Shown here one piece after another: positions 12,101 through 22,259 of a stretch of DNA of 64,000 nt. This stretch comes from Parelaphostrongylus tenuis. Lineage: Eukaryota; Nematoda; Chromadorea; Rhabditida; Metastrongylidae. The notes beneath the pieces were generated by a model. It worked only from the letters and a program-made list of their open reading frames with translations, did not search any database and was not told the origin of the DNA. The stretch's first letter is position 1. Every line of letters starts with the position of its first letter. The stretch spans positions 118,824 through 182,823 of the forward strand of contig JAHQIW010000802.1 of the NCBI GenBank assembly GCA_019055375.1, in the 5' to 3' direction. A program made the position numbers and the translations under genes.

Positions 12101-15100
12101 GTATATCAAACTCGGAAAAATTCTAAGGAAAAAGACAGCTTGTAAATACAATAGTCTCTTAGATTCTTTGGACTACCTGCAGCATCTTCAGGATGATCTT
12201 GGAAAGAGCTGAGTCCTGGATAGACTTTTTTAACAACGTGATTGTTCGAATCGTCTAATACAGGATCGATTTTGATGAGTTCATTATCTATAACAAGCTG
12301 ATCATTTTTCTTTCTCAATACTAAGAAGTAAACACAAAATTCCGGGCAATCATAAATTTGGAGTCCCTCCTACCACATGTGCCTGCACTTTTCAGTTCAT
12401 CAACAAATGACGACGAAGCTTTCGTCACCACCTGGATACATCCATGTTGACAAATGAAAAGGACAAATCAAGCCTTCGGCGTTAATCAATCCCTGAGCGA
12501 TACACCATTCATTCGATGCAATTCGTAGCATCAAAGAGGCGATGAAAAGCATATCTGGCCCTTATAATGAGTCACAGTGGATTACCATTGTATCAACTCA
12601 GTGCTGCTACCCTACGCCCATCTCGAAGGAATAGAAGTTTTGGTGAGCCTTGAGCGCGGGATCAAGCCATCGACCACGCGTGTGTCACCAGAACTTCCCC
12701 AATTACTGCGCCACATGCGCCCGTTCTAAGAATGCTAAGATGCACAGAACTAGAACACCATTTAGTTCATGATCTTCATCATCTATAGCCACGTTAATTA
12801 TCGGGTTACAGGAGCAGATAGCCCCCATTACCATTTTCACTTCTAAAGGCTGATCAATGAACGACACTTGCAACTCTGAAGGACAGGGCAAAGAGCTGTC
12901 GCTCACAAAAAAAAAAATCCTTGTGACTTATTTCGAACAAAGCATAGCGATCCAAAGCTTCGTCATGACACAGCAGTGACATCGCCTCTATCTGTGATTT
13001 GAGAACTCAAAGAGTTCAACTGAAAACAGCATGCTGAACGAATGAATCTCCTCTATACGTCGTAAGAGGAATCTTTTCTTAACGTCGTTAATGAGATCTC
13101 TTTTGCCACAATGCAGAGGCAATCCATTATATGAAGTTGCTGAATAAATATCAAAAATAAGAGAATTATGAAACGAGGACCATGAGATAGTAGGGGACAG
13201 CCGAAGTGTTAAGTGCAGCGATGGTCAATAGATACATCAATATACTTCCATGGAAAATTATTAATGTCAGTAATAAAAGATTTATGGGAGTTTTCGTCAT
13301 AAGTTTTAGAAGAGTCTAAAAAACTCTCAAATGAGGCATATCTATCAACATCCTGGTAACAGCTAAACATAGAGAGACTATCAAGCCTACCTGAATTGCT
13401 TGTCCACTTGTACAGAAAAAGTCGAGTGCCAGTTGAACCCGCATCCATGATGACACCGTATGACTTCTCATCTACCGCCTCTGAAAGAAGTCAATATTTT
13501 GGTCTTTTCGGGACCACGAACCCAATCCTCTGCGTCCCCCAATCCCCAGCGTGTTGCGTCTAATAACGCTGTCTAACTCCACGGTGCCATTGCTAGACGC
13601 AGAACGCTGATGGTCAGATGCAATAGGATCTATCATTAGGCGCAACTCGCCGAGTTAGTGACGCAGAGGGTTGGGTCCATGGTCCCGAAAGAGTCAGCAT
13701 CTATGATGACATCGCAACGTTACTAAAGTCGTCTCGAAAGAATTTCCCGATAGTAATTGAAATTTCTAAATTCGAGGAATTGTAACAGAAAGGTGAGAAC
13801 TGCGCCGAATAGAATCTTATAAGCTTAGTTGAAAACGATTACGACTCTATAAGAAGTGACCAAATATTTTAACCCTACGACCCACTTAGTAGATATAACT
13901 TAGACTGAATAAGCAAATTAAGTCATCTTAAAGGACCTGGAGAGAATAGGAAAGAAGATTCATTGTGTACACTGCCACACGTTCAGAACGGCGTGTACCT
14001 TTGAGGGTGCACGATTGTCTAAAAGGTCTATTTCGCTAAAAAAAAGCATTACGCTAGGATTTTCAGTAATTAGTAGAAAGCTTAAATCTTAGCAATTTTA
14101 CACCGTGATTGGTTTGCGGAAAGGCTTCCTTAATGTGATGAAGCAGCGTAAACAAAATTACGCTTTACAGTCGGTCTGCTTCGTTCGTTCGGCTAAGGTC
14201 TGTAGGCTTGTGGATGGCCTCCCGCTAAACTTTTAGCGGTCATTCAATAGATGAAATCTCGTCGTAGAGTGTTATTAATGATAATTTGATAGTTAATATG
14301 AATAGTATTAGCAAAAAGGTGATTTCGTTAGTTTAATGTAGCAGCGCGCCCCCAATATGTGTGAAATGCGGGTTCAACTCCGCTGCTTGCGGCGAATTTT
14401 TGCATATCATTCAGCATCCTTGGAAATGCAACTGTACCATCACAGCACTGCTATAAGAGGGGCTAAATCAAAAAATCCCATACAACAGTGAGCGCTCCTG
14501 GAAAAGAGTGACATACGAGTTCGACTTGTGCTTAATACGGCTTAACCCGTTGGAGACCATCGCTGATAGGCAAGCGGCGTCGCACCGCCGCGCGCGGTAG
14601 TCGCAGGCAGGCAGCGTATGCATATCTGGATGTTTGCCTGCCTTCACATGAGACGTGACGCCGTCATTCCAGTAGCTGAGTGAAATTTGACGTCGCGCGG
14701 CGTGGTACGAATCGTTCCATATGGTCATTAACTCTAAAGACAACAATTAATCGATTGTGCGACACAACTCGCAAGAGGCGCGTAATTTTCGTTATTCAAA
14801 TGGGATTCATACTCTCTTTGGAAAGTAAAACCTTAGGTTTTTTGTGCACTCTAATACTACATGATTTCCTCTATATGGTCATACATTTTCGTGCATATAT
14901 AACTTCTCTGTACGACAAAAACTTTGAGTGCGAAACGTAATCTTATTATAGTTCTTAAAGCGTTCTATGATAACTTTTCAAAAAGCCAATTACAGCATCG
15001 AAATCCTCGAGATTTGGGCTATCGAATGACTAGTAAGGGTTTAGCGAAGGGCCATATACAAGCGCAAGCCGAGTGCGAAACAAAATTCTTCCTTCGTTGC

Positions 15101-15429
15101 TACTGTGTAATAAAAAGGTTGGTCAAAAACCAAGCATATCATTGAAATGGAAGAAATTGAAGCTTTCGAATGATCAACAACTGTCGAAGAGAAAAGTTCT
15201 GTCCAACGAGAAATTCCTTCAAATAATCGTGTACCTGAGGTGGTACACGTCGTCTCTTAGGGGGTTAGAAGGTTAAATTCACAAAGGACCCACCTTCGGC
15301 ATATCGTCCGCCATTGATGTAAGTGTTGATAGTGTCGGCATGATCGGAATGATTTAGGAGAAGATAGAGAGGTATGATTACGATGAGGACTGCGACGATG
15401 CACAAGCAGCGTGTTGTCATTCGCACCAT
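7084..15429 (-). CDS. Membrane-anchored apyrase / nucleoside phosphatase (GDA1/CD39 family), 14 exons
   Basis: Exons in transcript order: 15429-15294, 13480-13391, 12287-12177, 11635-11524, 11427-11367, 10592-10514, 10359-10237, 10136-10071, 9952-9819, 8908-8786, 8711-8582, 8516-8374, 7557-7448, 7297-7084. They join in matching phase into 543 codons plus TGA. The five apyrase conserved regions are in order: [11 protein letters not shown] (residues 55-65), LATAGMR (139-145), WEGIYSW (183-189, with the family's catalytic Glu), DMGGAS (217-222) and WAFGAM (448-453). A hydrophobic anchor covers about residues 9-25 and a second one 484-505, followed by a basic, serine-rich tail. Two anchors resemble ENTPD4/ENTPD7 and suggest a Golgi or endolysosomal enzyme with a luminal catalytic domain that hydrolyses NDPs or NTPs. 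C. elegans NTP-1, UDA-1 and MIG-23 are the obvious comparators; I cannot say which is the orthologue. Weakest points: the acceptors of exons 8 (cgag) and 10 (taag). Introns 1, 2, 5 and 9 hold repeats. Confidence 0.93.
8964..9110. repeat. (TA)n microsatellite (intron 9 of apyrase)
   Basis: Two long TA runs (about 8969-8992 and 9070-9109) separated by TACATA-type sequence. The YIYIYI open frames here are translations of the repeat. Confidence 0.9.
10705..10992 (-). repeat. tRNA-derived SINE-like family T1 copy (intron 5 of apyrase)
   Basis: Head on minus near 10990 (GTGACGCAGTGGTTAGAGGT), B-box-like GACCGTTCGATCTCGCGC, body GCCTTCACGAGTCATTGTAA, tail near 10710 with GGATTGATCAATCC. Confidence 0.65.
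11120..11295 (-). repeat. tRNA-derived SINE-like family T1, 3'-truncated copy (intron 5 of apyrase)
   Basis: Head TTGTGGCGCAATGTTTAGAG and B-box-like GATGGTTTGACGCC on minus, body ending near GGTAGGCCACCGCGAGG. The tail is missing. Confidence 0.55.
12468..12725 (-). repeat. tRNA-derived SINE-like family T1 copy (intron 2 of apyrase)
   Basis: Head ATGTGGCGCAGTAATTGGGG and B-box-like GATGGCTTGATCCCGCGCTC on minus, tail GATTGATTAACGCCGAAGG. Confidence 0.6.
13500..13697. mobile_element. MITE, family M1 copy 2 (intron 1 of apyrase)
   Basis: Terminal arms TCTTTTCGGGACCACGAACC and GGTCCATGGTCCCGAAAGAG with inner CCTCTGCGTC/GACGCAGAGG pairing. Similar in length and termini to the element at 6.4 kb. 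Non-coding. Confidence 0.6.
13965..14260. repeat. Dispersed repeat P, copy 2 (intron 1 of apyrase)
   Basis: Contains AACGGCGTGTACCTT, TATTTCGCTAAAAAAAAGC, GGTCTGCTTCGTTCGTTCGG and CGCTAAACTTTTAGCG, in the same order as the related copies at 3.25 and 30.3 kb. Confidence 0.45.
14925..15270 (+). repeat. Dispersed repeat S, partial copy
   Basis: Contains GGGCTATCGAATGACTAGTA and AGCTTTCGAATGATCAAC with GCGAAACAAAATTCTT, the internal motifs of repeat S. It ends close to exon 1 of the apyrase. Confidence 0.4.
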
Positions 15430-15764
15430 GGAATGACCTGACGACGACCTCTCCTCCTCAATCGTTCGTCGCCACCGTCGTCCTTATGATCATACCGACT
15501 GACGACAACACGGCAACGGATATGTCTTTCTGTAAAAAAATCATCGAAAAAATAGGGTTAGTACCGAGTCTTACGTACGAGAAAGAGAGGGTCAGAGTGA
15601 ATTCTGAGACCCCATAGATCAATGATCAGCTTCTCTGCCTGTGTCGCAATTCTTTATAAACATCAATATCAACGGCTATTTGTACAGCGATACGATTACT
15701 TGAGAGAGAGATTCTTTTCTGTTCGACGGCAACAAATGAGTATTCGACGTCATCTGCTAGACAA

Positions 15765-16600
15765 GATCATAGGAGTGTTAGTATTCACTCGAATGCTTAA
15801 ACATCTGGCTAGAGCCGCACGTGGCCGGTTTTCTGAAAAAACCCTTTTCTAATGCTGTAAAATTCCGTATAAAATTATGTTTCACATCCGCCGCGTACCT
15901 TCATTTTTCTCACGCGTCTAATTCGCTAGAAGCATGAAAAGCATATGAACGTGTGGAGAAAATTTCGTAGTATCTGAGTCAATTGTCTGATAGGAAGTTT
16001 CTTTCGAAGGCGGAGGAGAAATTCTCAAATAAAAACAAGTTGCACCCCGCATGCCTAACCCCTCAGGGAAGCGATCGATCGCCCCACTCGTAGGTTAGCC
16101 GGTTAACAAGCCGCCGCGCCGAATATGTGAAACTCTCTCTTATTTTCCCCCCTACACTGCACTGAAACGGTCTTTCTCAGAAAATAAGCACAGCGTTGGA
16201 ATCATTGAAATTTACGCTATCGAATGACTGCTAATAGTTTATAAAAAGACCTCTTTCCGGCGAAGATGGAAGCACAAATCTTTTCTCTCTCCTACAGCGC
16301 TATCAAGGGAGCTTTTCCAAACAGCAGGCACATTTTTGAGTTTTTCGAGACTTGTGCTATCGAAAGAGTACTAGCACACTAAGGGAGGAGTTTTGTTCGC
16401 GAAATATAAGTGAGATAAGAGAAAAAAAGTGTGGCCGTTTGAATCGAATTTCATTCCGGATTTTACAGCGCTATAGAGGAGTGTTTCAAAAAAGAGGTCA
16501 CGAATGGCTCTAGCCAGAGATTTAAACTTTCGAATGATTACCAACACTCCTATGTAAAGTTTTCGTCCAGCGAATAAGGTCGAATATTCATTTGGTGGCG
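15765..16600 (+). repeat. Dispersed repeat S, long copy 1
   Basis: Shares ordered blocks with 27885-28560 in the same orientation: CATCTGGCTAGAGCC..., TAATGCTGTAAAATTC, GTTTCACATCCGCCGCG, ACGGTCTTTCTCAGAAAATA, then repeated motifs of the type GCTATCGAATGACTGCTAAT. The inner motif itself recurs at roughly 150-250 bp steps (near 15018, 16220, 16360, 16530). Non-coding. Confidence 0.55.
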
Positions 16601-16647
16601 TCCAACATATAATACCAAAAAAAAGCTATGAAAGATGAGCACAGAAC

Positions 16648-16735
16648 AGGAGCCGCGATAGTACAGTGGTGAGCAAGCGCCATTGGAAAGAGTGAGACGC
16701 GGGTTCAACTCCCGCCGCCAGTTGTGGTTCAGTCG
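16648..16735 (+). repeat. tRNA-derived SINE-like fragment, family T3
   Basis: A-box-like TAGTACAGTGG and B-box-like GGGTTCAACTCCCGCC in tRNA order. Related heads occur near 1275-1400, 2355-2470, 8165-8290, 9385-9500 and 14335-14455 on plus, and near 7990-8140, 9145-9230 and 22025-22175 on minus. Those copies are too diverged to bound well. Confidence 0.4.
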
Positions 16736-16907
16736 TAATTGGTTTCGTGTCTCCAGGAATTCAATGACACTCACATAGCTAGCTCACTGAAGCAATTCAT
16801 TAGTTATTCATATTTAAAAAAAACTATAGTAGAGCAGAAATGTGCAGAAAAACAAGAAAATATGGAAATTGAACATTTCATCACGAAATTAAATCTACAG
16901 AGCAGAG

Positions 16908-17165
16908 ATCTATGGGGCGCCGTGGCCGAATGGCTGAGATGCCCGTTGGGACGCGCGTGGAGCCGAGTTCCAGTCAACTCGCCTCGGCAGTCAACAACAA
17001 CGCCCTTTGGAGCGCCACAGCCAGGCTATCTTCGAGACTGCGAGGAGTCTTGCTCAATCAATATTCTACGACGTTCGAGAAGAAGAAGAAAAAACGAATT
17101 GCATGCACGAAGTCCTCGGATCCGCACAGTGGGAAATTTTGTGAAGACGGATCAATAAAGTGAAA
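16908..17165 (+). repeat. tRNA-derived SINE-like family T4 copy
   Basis: Head GCGCCGTGGCCGAATGGCTG, B-box-like GGAGCCGAGTTCC, body CTTTGGAGCGCCACAGCCAG, then TCTACGACGTTCGAGAAGAA and a CGGATCCGCACAGTGGG 3' block. Two open frames across it are side effects of the repeat. Confidence 0.55.
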
Positions 17166-17346
17166 AGTGTAAAAGTAGAGACCAATCAAAAGACGCAGAA
17201 AGTTCTTCTTCCTCGTTCCTCGGATATCTAGTAGAGAGAGACATCAACATCCACACCGATCGTCTTCCATCAAGTCGCTTGACCAGTCGAGAACAGCTGT
17301 TCCGATAAGAAGAAGAATCCCGCGCTAAGCAGACAATCTTTTATTT

Positions 17347-17466
17347 GATCTGCACAGGTCAGTGACCTTCTGTGAGGAGATGAGCACTACGCTCCCATAT
17401 GATCTATACGGGTCGACAAGTTACTGTGAGTTCGGGACAAACCTTCCAATTCGATCTATACGGGTC
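17347..17466 (+). repeat. Three 14-mers in a 52-54 bp period
   Basis: GATCTATACGGGTC occurs at 17401-17414 and 17453-17466, and a variant GATCTGCACAGGTC at 17347-17360. Intervening sequences are not obviously alike. The array sits at the start of the possible terminal exon. Confidence 0.6.
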
Positions 17467-17766
17467 ATTGCCTTTCTAGGAGCGGATAACGACGCTTTGG
17501 ACGAAGAATCCAGGAGAAAACTAATCACAAATAGAGGTGATCCAATACAAGAAACCGGTCTCTCCAAGGCCACCCACACACAGCGTGAGAGCCCGCCGGC
17601 AACGGTCACACGAGAACTAGTGAGGCGATCAAATCTCAACTTTTGTGGATCGTCGCCGTCATTGGAACTGGATTCAAGCAGCATGTCCACAACAGCATCG
17701 AGATCTGGAGATTATCCTCTGTGTTACGCCTACAGCAACAGAACAGTCGCTTCTAATAAGCCCTGA
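17362..17766 (+). CDS. Possible terminal exon of an unrecognised gene
   Basis: An open frame whose part from about 17480 (after an acceptor-like ttctag) reads like a C-terminal exon. It has an acidic start (DNDALDEESRRKL), a Ser/Thr-rich stretch around SSSMSTTASRS, and ends at TGA 17764-17766. Codon choice is balanced and unlike the flanking repeats. The region before it contains three near-identical 14-mers 52-54 bp apart, which look like a small duplication around the splice acceptor. No upstream coding exons were identified, because the next 1.7 kb upstream is repeats. An antisense frame also exists here, so strand and coding status are uncertain. Confidence 0.3.
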   Translation: MTFCEEMSTTLPYDLYGSTSYCEFGTNLPIRSIRVIAFLGADNDALDEESRRKLITNRGDPIQETGLSKATHTQRESPPATVTRELVRRSNLNFCGSSPSLELDSSSMSTTASRSGDYPLCYAYSNRTVASNKP

Positions 17767-17769
17767 ACG

Positions 17770-18125
17770 ATCCTGCCTTTTCCCTTTTCAATAACGATCA
17801 TGTAATGTAATGAAAGTCACTGAATGCAACAAAATCACCCTGCTCTGATCTCCGAAAAGCTACAGGCAACTTGAAGTTTCTTGCGACGGCTCAACAACAG
17901 AATAAGTGCGAGGGTCCTTTCATGGGATGTCAAACGTGGATCTTGTCGGACAGCGATCTCCGTTGTCGATATAACTCTGTTATGTACGATTCTATTATCT
18001 CCTCTAGCCATCCTCCATCTTGAGATCTTGAAGACCAGTTTCACCAGCTGTACGTCACAAAAACCTTAGAGCTCATAAGGATGAAGTGCGCATTTTACCT
18101 TATGTTTAGAGAATTAATTTGTTAT
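17770..18125. other. Spacer with short open frames on both strands
   Basis: Frames of 62 (plus) and 69 (minus) codons overlap around 17835-18069. Neither has a motif, and I could not choose between them or support either. Confidence 0.3.
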
Positions 18126-18127
18126 TA

Positions 18128-18621
18128 GGTTGGGAAGAAAGTTCTGGGACATTTTTAAAAAATTGATAATTTATGCATGAATTCCGAACAAAAAGAAGAA
18201 CAACTCTTCTTCACGACTTTCTGCCATCGGTCCGCCAAGTTCCGAATCTCGTCGAAAACCATTCCTTGACTTTTCGAATCTTCCGAAGCAGCAATCAAAT
18301 CTTCGTTGCTCAACTTTGTTGGAGTTCTGAACGAAGCTTGTCTTTGAGCCCAAGATCTACGGCACTGAGAAACGTTGAAACCAGCGTCCAGTAGCAGATC
18401 TGTTTGTTTTGCTTTCCCCTTCAACTTCGTAGATTTCATCGAATGACGCTTCAAGACGAGAACTTCGATGGTATCGTCTGGCATGGCGGACGCTTTTAAC
18501 AAAGTAGAGACGAATGATATCTACCACAGTGGGAAATTCCCACACAAGAAAGTGTAACATGCCCATAATATACATGGGAGTTATCTCATGTTTATCAAAG
18601 TGCCCCAGAACCTTTCCAACC
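18128..18621 (-). mobile_element. Internally deleted mariner with terminal inverted repeats and TA duplication
   Basis: The 494 bp element is bounded by imperfect inverted repeats (GGTTGGGAAGAAAGTTCTGG on the left; CCAGAACCTTTCCAACC on the right), with TA at 18126-18127 and 18622-18623. On the minus strand it retains an N-terminal transposase fragment (NRSATGRWFQRF, 18370-18420) and the C-terminal fragment LADRWQKVV (about 18200-18240), without the catalytic core. It is non-autonomous but has the ends a transposase would recognise. Confidence 0.8.
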
Positions 18622-18629
18622 TAGTATGA

Positions 18630-19340
18630 GAAGTCCGAAGGAGTTCCTGTAGGAGCTTTCAACTTTACAACAGAAAGCACCCTGACAAAAGTACAGGATT
18701 TAGAACCATGGGACAGAAGTCTTTCTTGCTGAACATGTCTTCATAGAACCCTTCTTCAACACCTAGTTCTTTTTGAATCCCTTCTGCTACAGTGTGTCCG
18801 CGCTGTTCGGGCAGCTTATGATGATTGCCGTCATTCCCCCACCCCGAGAAAAATCTAGTTCCTGTTAAGTGAATATTGATTTTGAAGGGACTTCGCCATC
18901 ATACATGATGAGATGTCACTGAAGACACTTTTGTAAAGATACTTTCAATCAAAAAAACTCCCATATGTTCTTCTTAGACGTCCGAAGCGCCCGCCAGCCG
19001 AAAACGGCCGCCGTTCCGAAGGGTTTGAAAAAATAGAGGAATCGGAAAAAAAATTGCTGAGCGTGTGAGTTGCCAGATTACATGACTCAAGCGAAGATCA
19101 ATCATATCATTTTAAACAGAAGACGGTGCCTTCTTAACAGTGTAGTGCCACTTTTCCGTACTCGATATGAACAACGATGAATCAATTCTTCAATGAGATT
19201 GAAAAGAATTATAGTGATTCTAGAAGAAAAACAAAAACCCTTTACGGCGAGAATATCATGAATGAACTTCGAGGTGATGTAGATCTAGATGGTATGCTAT
19301 GGTATGATGTGCACTGGTAGTTTAAAGAGAGCAGATAGAT
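18630..19340. other. Spacer, nothing recognised
   Basis: No exon with both splice sites was found. A short GC-richer patch lies near 18980-19020. Confidence 0.4.
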
Positions 19341-19346
19341 GATTGA

Positions 19347-19690
19347 TCAGAGAGCTACTTTGACTCCGCAAACTGGTTTTAAGTTCTCAGCTGTTCCAAT
19401 AACTCTTTGGAGGGGGGTGCTGTAGAGTTCTTGATCAACAAAAAACGTAGGGAATCTTGCGTTAAGGAAGCTCAACGAAGCAATTCCATCATCGTGAACT
19501 ACGACCGATTGATCTTCCGGACTCGCTGACACTTCCGTCTAGGCGACGGGAGGCAACAGTCATCCTTTTGTAACTGCGAACTCCCGGCGAGTATCATAGA
19601 ATTGTTCCCCAACTCCGCAACTCGAGATAGTACTGCTCTCAAAAAGGTATCGCTTTTACGTATGACGTTGAAAATTCAGAGATATTGGTT
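19347..19690 (-). pseudogene. Decayed protein-coding segment, family unknown
   Basis: Reading the minus strand from about 19647 gives a protein-like frame (GVGEQFYDTRREFAVTKG), then two in-frame stops within about 36 bp, then 61 codons in the same frame (PEDQSVVVHDDGIASLSFL to a stop near 19347). A second minus frame across the first part is also open (RVAELGNNSMILAGSSQLQ). The pattern fits a coding sequence disabled by stops, or an exon pair whose intron I cannot place. No family is recognised. Confidence 0.25.
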
Positions 19691-20144
19691 GCTTAAGCTT
19701 GAAGCATTAGCGGATTAGCATGAGATTTTTGCGTAGAACTATGTCTTTTCTACTATTGCTGAACTTCGGACGGTTTAAGCATTGTTTTAAAGGTGTTAGG
19801 TAAGCTGATCGGTTTTTTCACCCATGATTATTACGTTAACATCTTGAAGGCAGTTGAAGAGATAAGAGAAGGCACCAATGATTACTTAGAACCAGTTTAT
19901 TCCAGAACATGGAAAATTGAGAGGATGTCAGTCAAGTAGAACCTTTCAATTTATAAGACGTGATTTATTTAGTTAAAAGAGTACTCTTCAATAGACAATA
20001 CATGTGTTCAGTGGTGACAGAGGGTATCTTAAAGTCAGTGGAATGATGCCTAACTTCAAGCCATCTTGGCTATCAGGTCTTCTCATGGATTTCAGCATTA
20101 GGGCAAAGAACACAAATTTTCTTAAGCAAGTAATCAAAATTGCT

Positions 20145-20759
20145 AAACGCAAGAAAATCGCTAAAAACTGCTCCATCGTCTTCTTCGTGTTCCATTTTCT
20201 GGCCAAGATAATCACCGTCGACAAGAAGTCGCTTTTTTCAGGAGTCAACGTCGTCAATGGTTGTCAGCAGGCCAACGAGGACTCCAACTACACGTTCAGA
20301 TTGCTTCGCACCAAAAGCTATGCTAATTATCTCGAGACCGGACCACGGAGATTCACTGGAACTTGATGCCAGCCGGAGAAAACACCAACGCCAAGTGTTA
20401 CACTGATCACCTGGACCGCTGCAATCGAGTCTAGTCACGTCGACGTTGCCACAGTCTGATCCAGCTTCAAGACAACGCAAATTGCATATTACCAAGTTGA
20501 CAAAGAGGAAGTTGACGAAACTAGGCTAAGAATTGCTGTAACGTCCCCGCACAGTCCTGACTTGTCGCCGTCTGACTACCACCTCTTCCGGTCACTGGAG
20601 CACTTCCTGATCAAGAAGTTGCGAGACATTAATCATTTGCGTCGCGGATTGATAACTTTCTTTGAATTCAAGGATGACGAGTCCTATGTGCGCGGTACTG
20701 ATTTGTTGCCTGAGGAATGGCAGAAATGTGTTCAGGCTAACTGCGCATATTTTGAATAG
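20145..20759 (+). pseudogene. Mariner transposase relic (catalytic core and C-terminus)
   Basis: Degenerate Tc1/mariner transposase. The first catalytic Asp region is readable in one frame (FLAKIITVDKK, near 20200-20235). The frame then shifts to IHWNLMPAGENTNAKCY (near 20350-20400), followed by a stop. The second Asp is in LQDNAN (20470-20485). The C-terminus is nearly intact: SPDLSPSDYHLFRSLEHF, then LPEEWQKCVQANCAYFE and a TAG at 20757-20759. The order and spacing match the mariner D,D34D core. It is frameshifted, carries stops and lacks the N-terminal DNA-binding part, so it cannot encode active enzyme. Confidence 0.8.
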
Positions 20760-21108
20760 TGCTATTAAGCAATTTTGATTACTTCTGGCTTTCAAAACTG
20801 GTGTTTATTACCCTAGTACAAAAACTCATGGAAATATCTAAACAATCGATACATTTAGAAAGTTTGTCGAACACTAACGTATGGACAGCTATAAGCAGCA
20901 CCGCTTTATGTGCATTTGCCTCAATCAAACAGGAACCTTTTGGTTTGATGCAAATCCTAATCATCACCTATGCCCCATACCCTATCGACTGTAACAGGCA
21001 CACAGTAGAAATAAGTAAACTGTATTTCTTATTACATGTATATCAGGGCAAGGTCGTATTTGATCCACCTTTGAATTCAAAATTATCACCACAGTACTCT
21101 CATTTTTA

Positions 21109-21230
21109 ATTCCCAGCGTGCTGCATCTAAAAATGGCACGCTGGGGGTTAGGGATGCCATGGAAATGGAGCAGATCGCCCAGAGTTGCTTGTTAGAGAAG
21201 CAGAGGCCGTGGGTTCCGGTCCTGAAAGGG
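21109..21230. mobile_element. MITE, family M1, right half only
   Basis: Contains the GCAGAGGCCGTGGGTTCCGG end and the CAGCGTGCTGCATCTAAAAA segment shared with the 13.5 kb copy. The left terminal arm is absent. Confidence 0.4.
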
Positions 21231-21309
21231 TTAACCAGAAAAAGAAAACAGGATGCTTAGAAACGTATCCGTACGTCGAACGTATATTTATAGCAATTTC
21301 TGTGGAACA

Positions 21310-21455
21310 GAGCGTGTGTCGCGCGATACTTAGAAGCACTGCAATGCACACGTGGCGAATGGTTCGATCCCGTGTCTAGGAGTCAGGATCACCAGGCCAT
21401 CCCTACCTACACGGTGGGTAAATTCTATCGGATTTGTTTGGAAAGATAGCATTAC
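21310..21455 (+). repeat. tRNA-derived SINE-like family T1, truncated copy
   Basis: B-box-like GAATGGTTCGATCCCGTGTC followed by a decayed CACCAGGCCATCCCTACC body. The A-box is degraded. Confidence 0.45.
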
Positions 21456-22024
21456 CAAGTTCACAGATCGGTAGGTCACCAAAAGTCATTGGCAGTCAAT
21501 CGTCTCTCATGATGCATGGAAGAAGTTGGATGCTTGGCACACTTTTCAGTATTATTGATCAACGTCTAGTGTTTTGAAGTTTCTTACTGTGGAACAATAA
21601 AATCAATATTATAATGGCGACAGAAATGTGTACGAATTTTGCTGTGAGCAGGAAAATTCTGAACAAATTCGAAGTAATGTTGTTTCAACGCGGACGAACA
21701 ACCTCATATTCTGGTCGTGGAAAAAATTTCTCTAGAAGATTGCCCGATTGTATCTCTGGCGCATAAAAAGTCTGTAGCACAGTAGTTGCTTGAAATCGTT
21801 CTCAAGATCAAGACAAGCAGAGGGCCTAGGTCGGTGTGATGGAAAGAACGCAGGCATTGCGAAGGTGATTGCAGGTTCAAAGCCTCTTTGGAGTCCGCCG
21901 AGTTTAACTCACCGCTGTCATGTGAAAACAAGAATAGGAAGACTCATGAGTTTTAATGTTTTATTGGATTTTTCGCAGTGTTATGATTTTTCAAACACAT
22001 CTTAGAAAATTGAGTGGTGAGCAA

Positions 22025-22185
22025 AAACTCGACCTCAAGCTGGAGTTGAACCCGCGTTTCACCGATGTCGAGGGCGCTTGCTGCCACTACACTACAGAAG
22101 CACCACCTCACCACCACTCAGTCTTCAATGTCAACAACTTTTCCGTTCAATTCCCGCCTGAGGTCGAGTTTTGCTTATCATTCAA
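22025..22185 (-). repeat. tRNA-derived SINE-like copy, family T3
   Basis: Minus strand: TAGTGTAGTGGCAGCAAGCG head, GGGTTCAACTCCAGC B-box-like and a GAGGTCGAGTTTTTGCTC flank. The GACCTCA motif recurs in inverted orientation near 22165, so the fragment may be part of an inverted pair. Confidence 0.4.
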
Positions 22186-22259
22186 TTCTCTTAAGTGTAT
22201 TGAAAACAATACAAAGAATAGACTTACTCAAAAAAGTCGTAAAATATTGAAGACATTAT

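Noticed and set aside
12703..12906. 67-codon minus frame in apyrase intron 2
   Set aside because: It overlaps a T1 repeat copy; the flanking apyrase exons already join in phase without it, and family alignment leaves no gap.
18155..18575. 115- and 72-codon minus frames as host genes
   Set aside because: They lie inside the deleted mariner; the ends of the frames match mariner transposase motifs.
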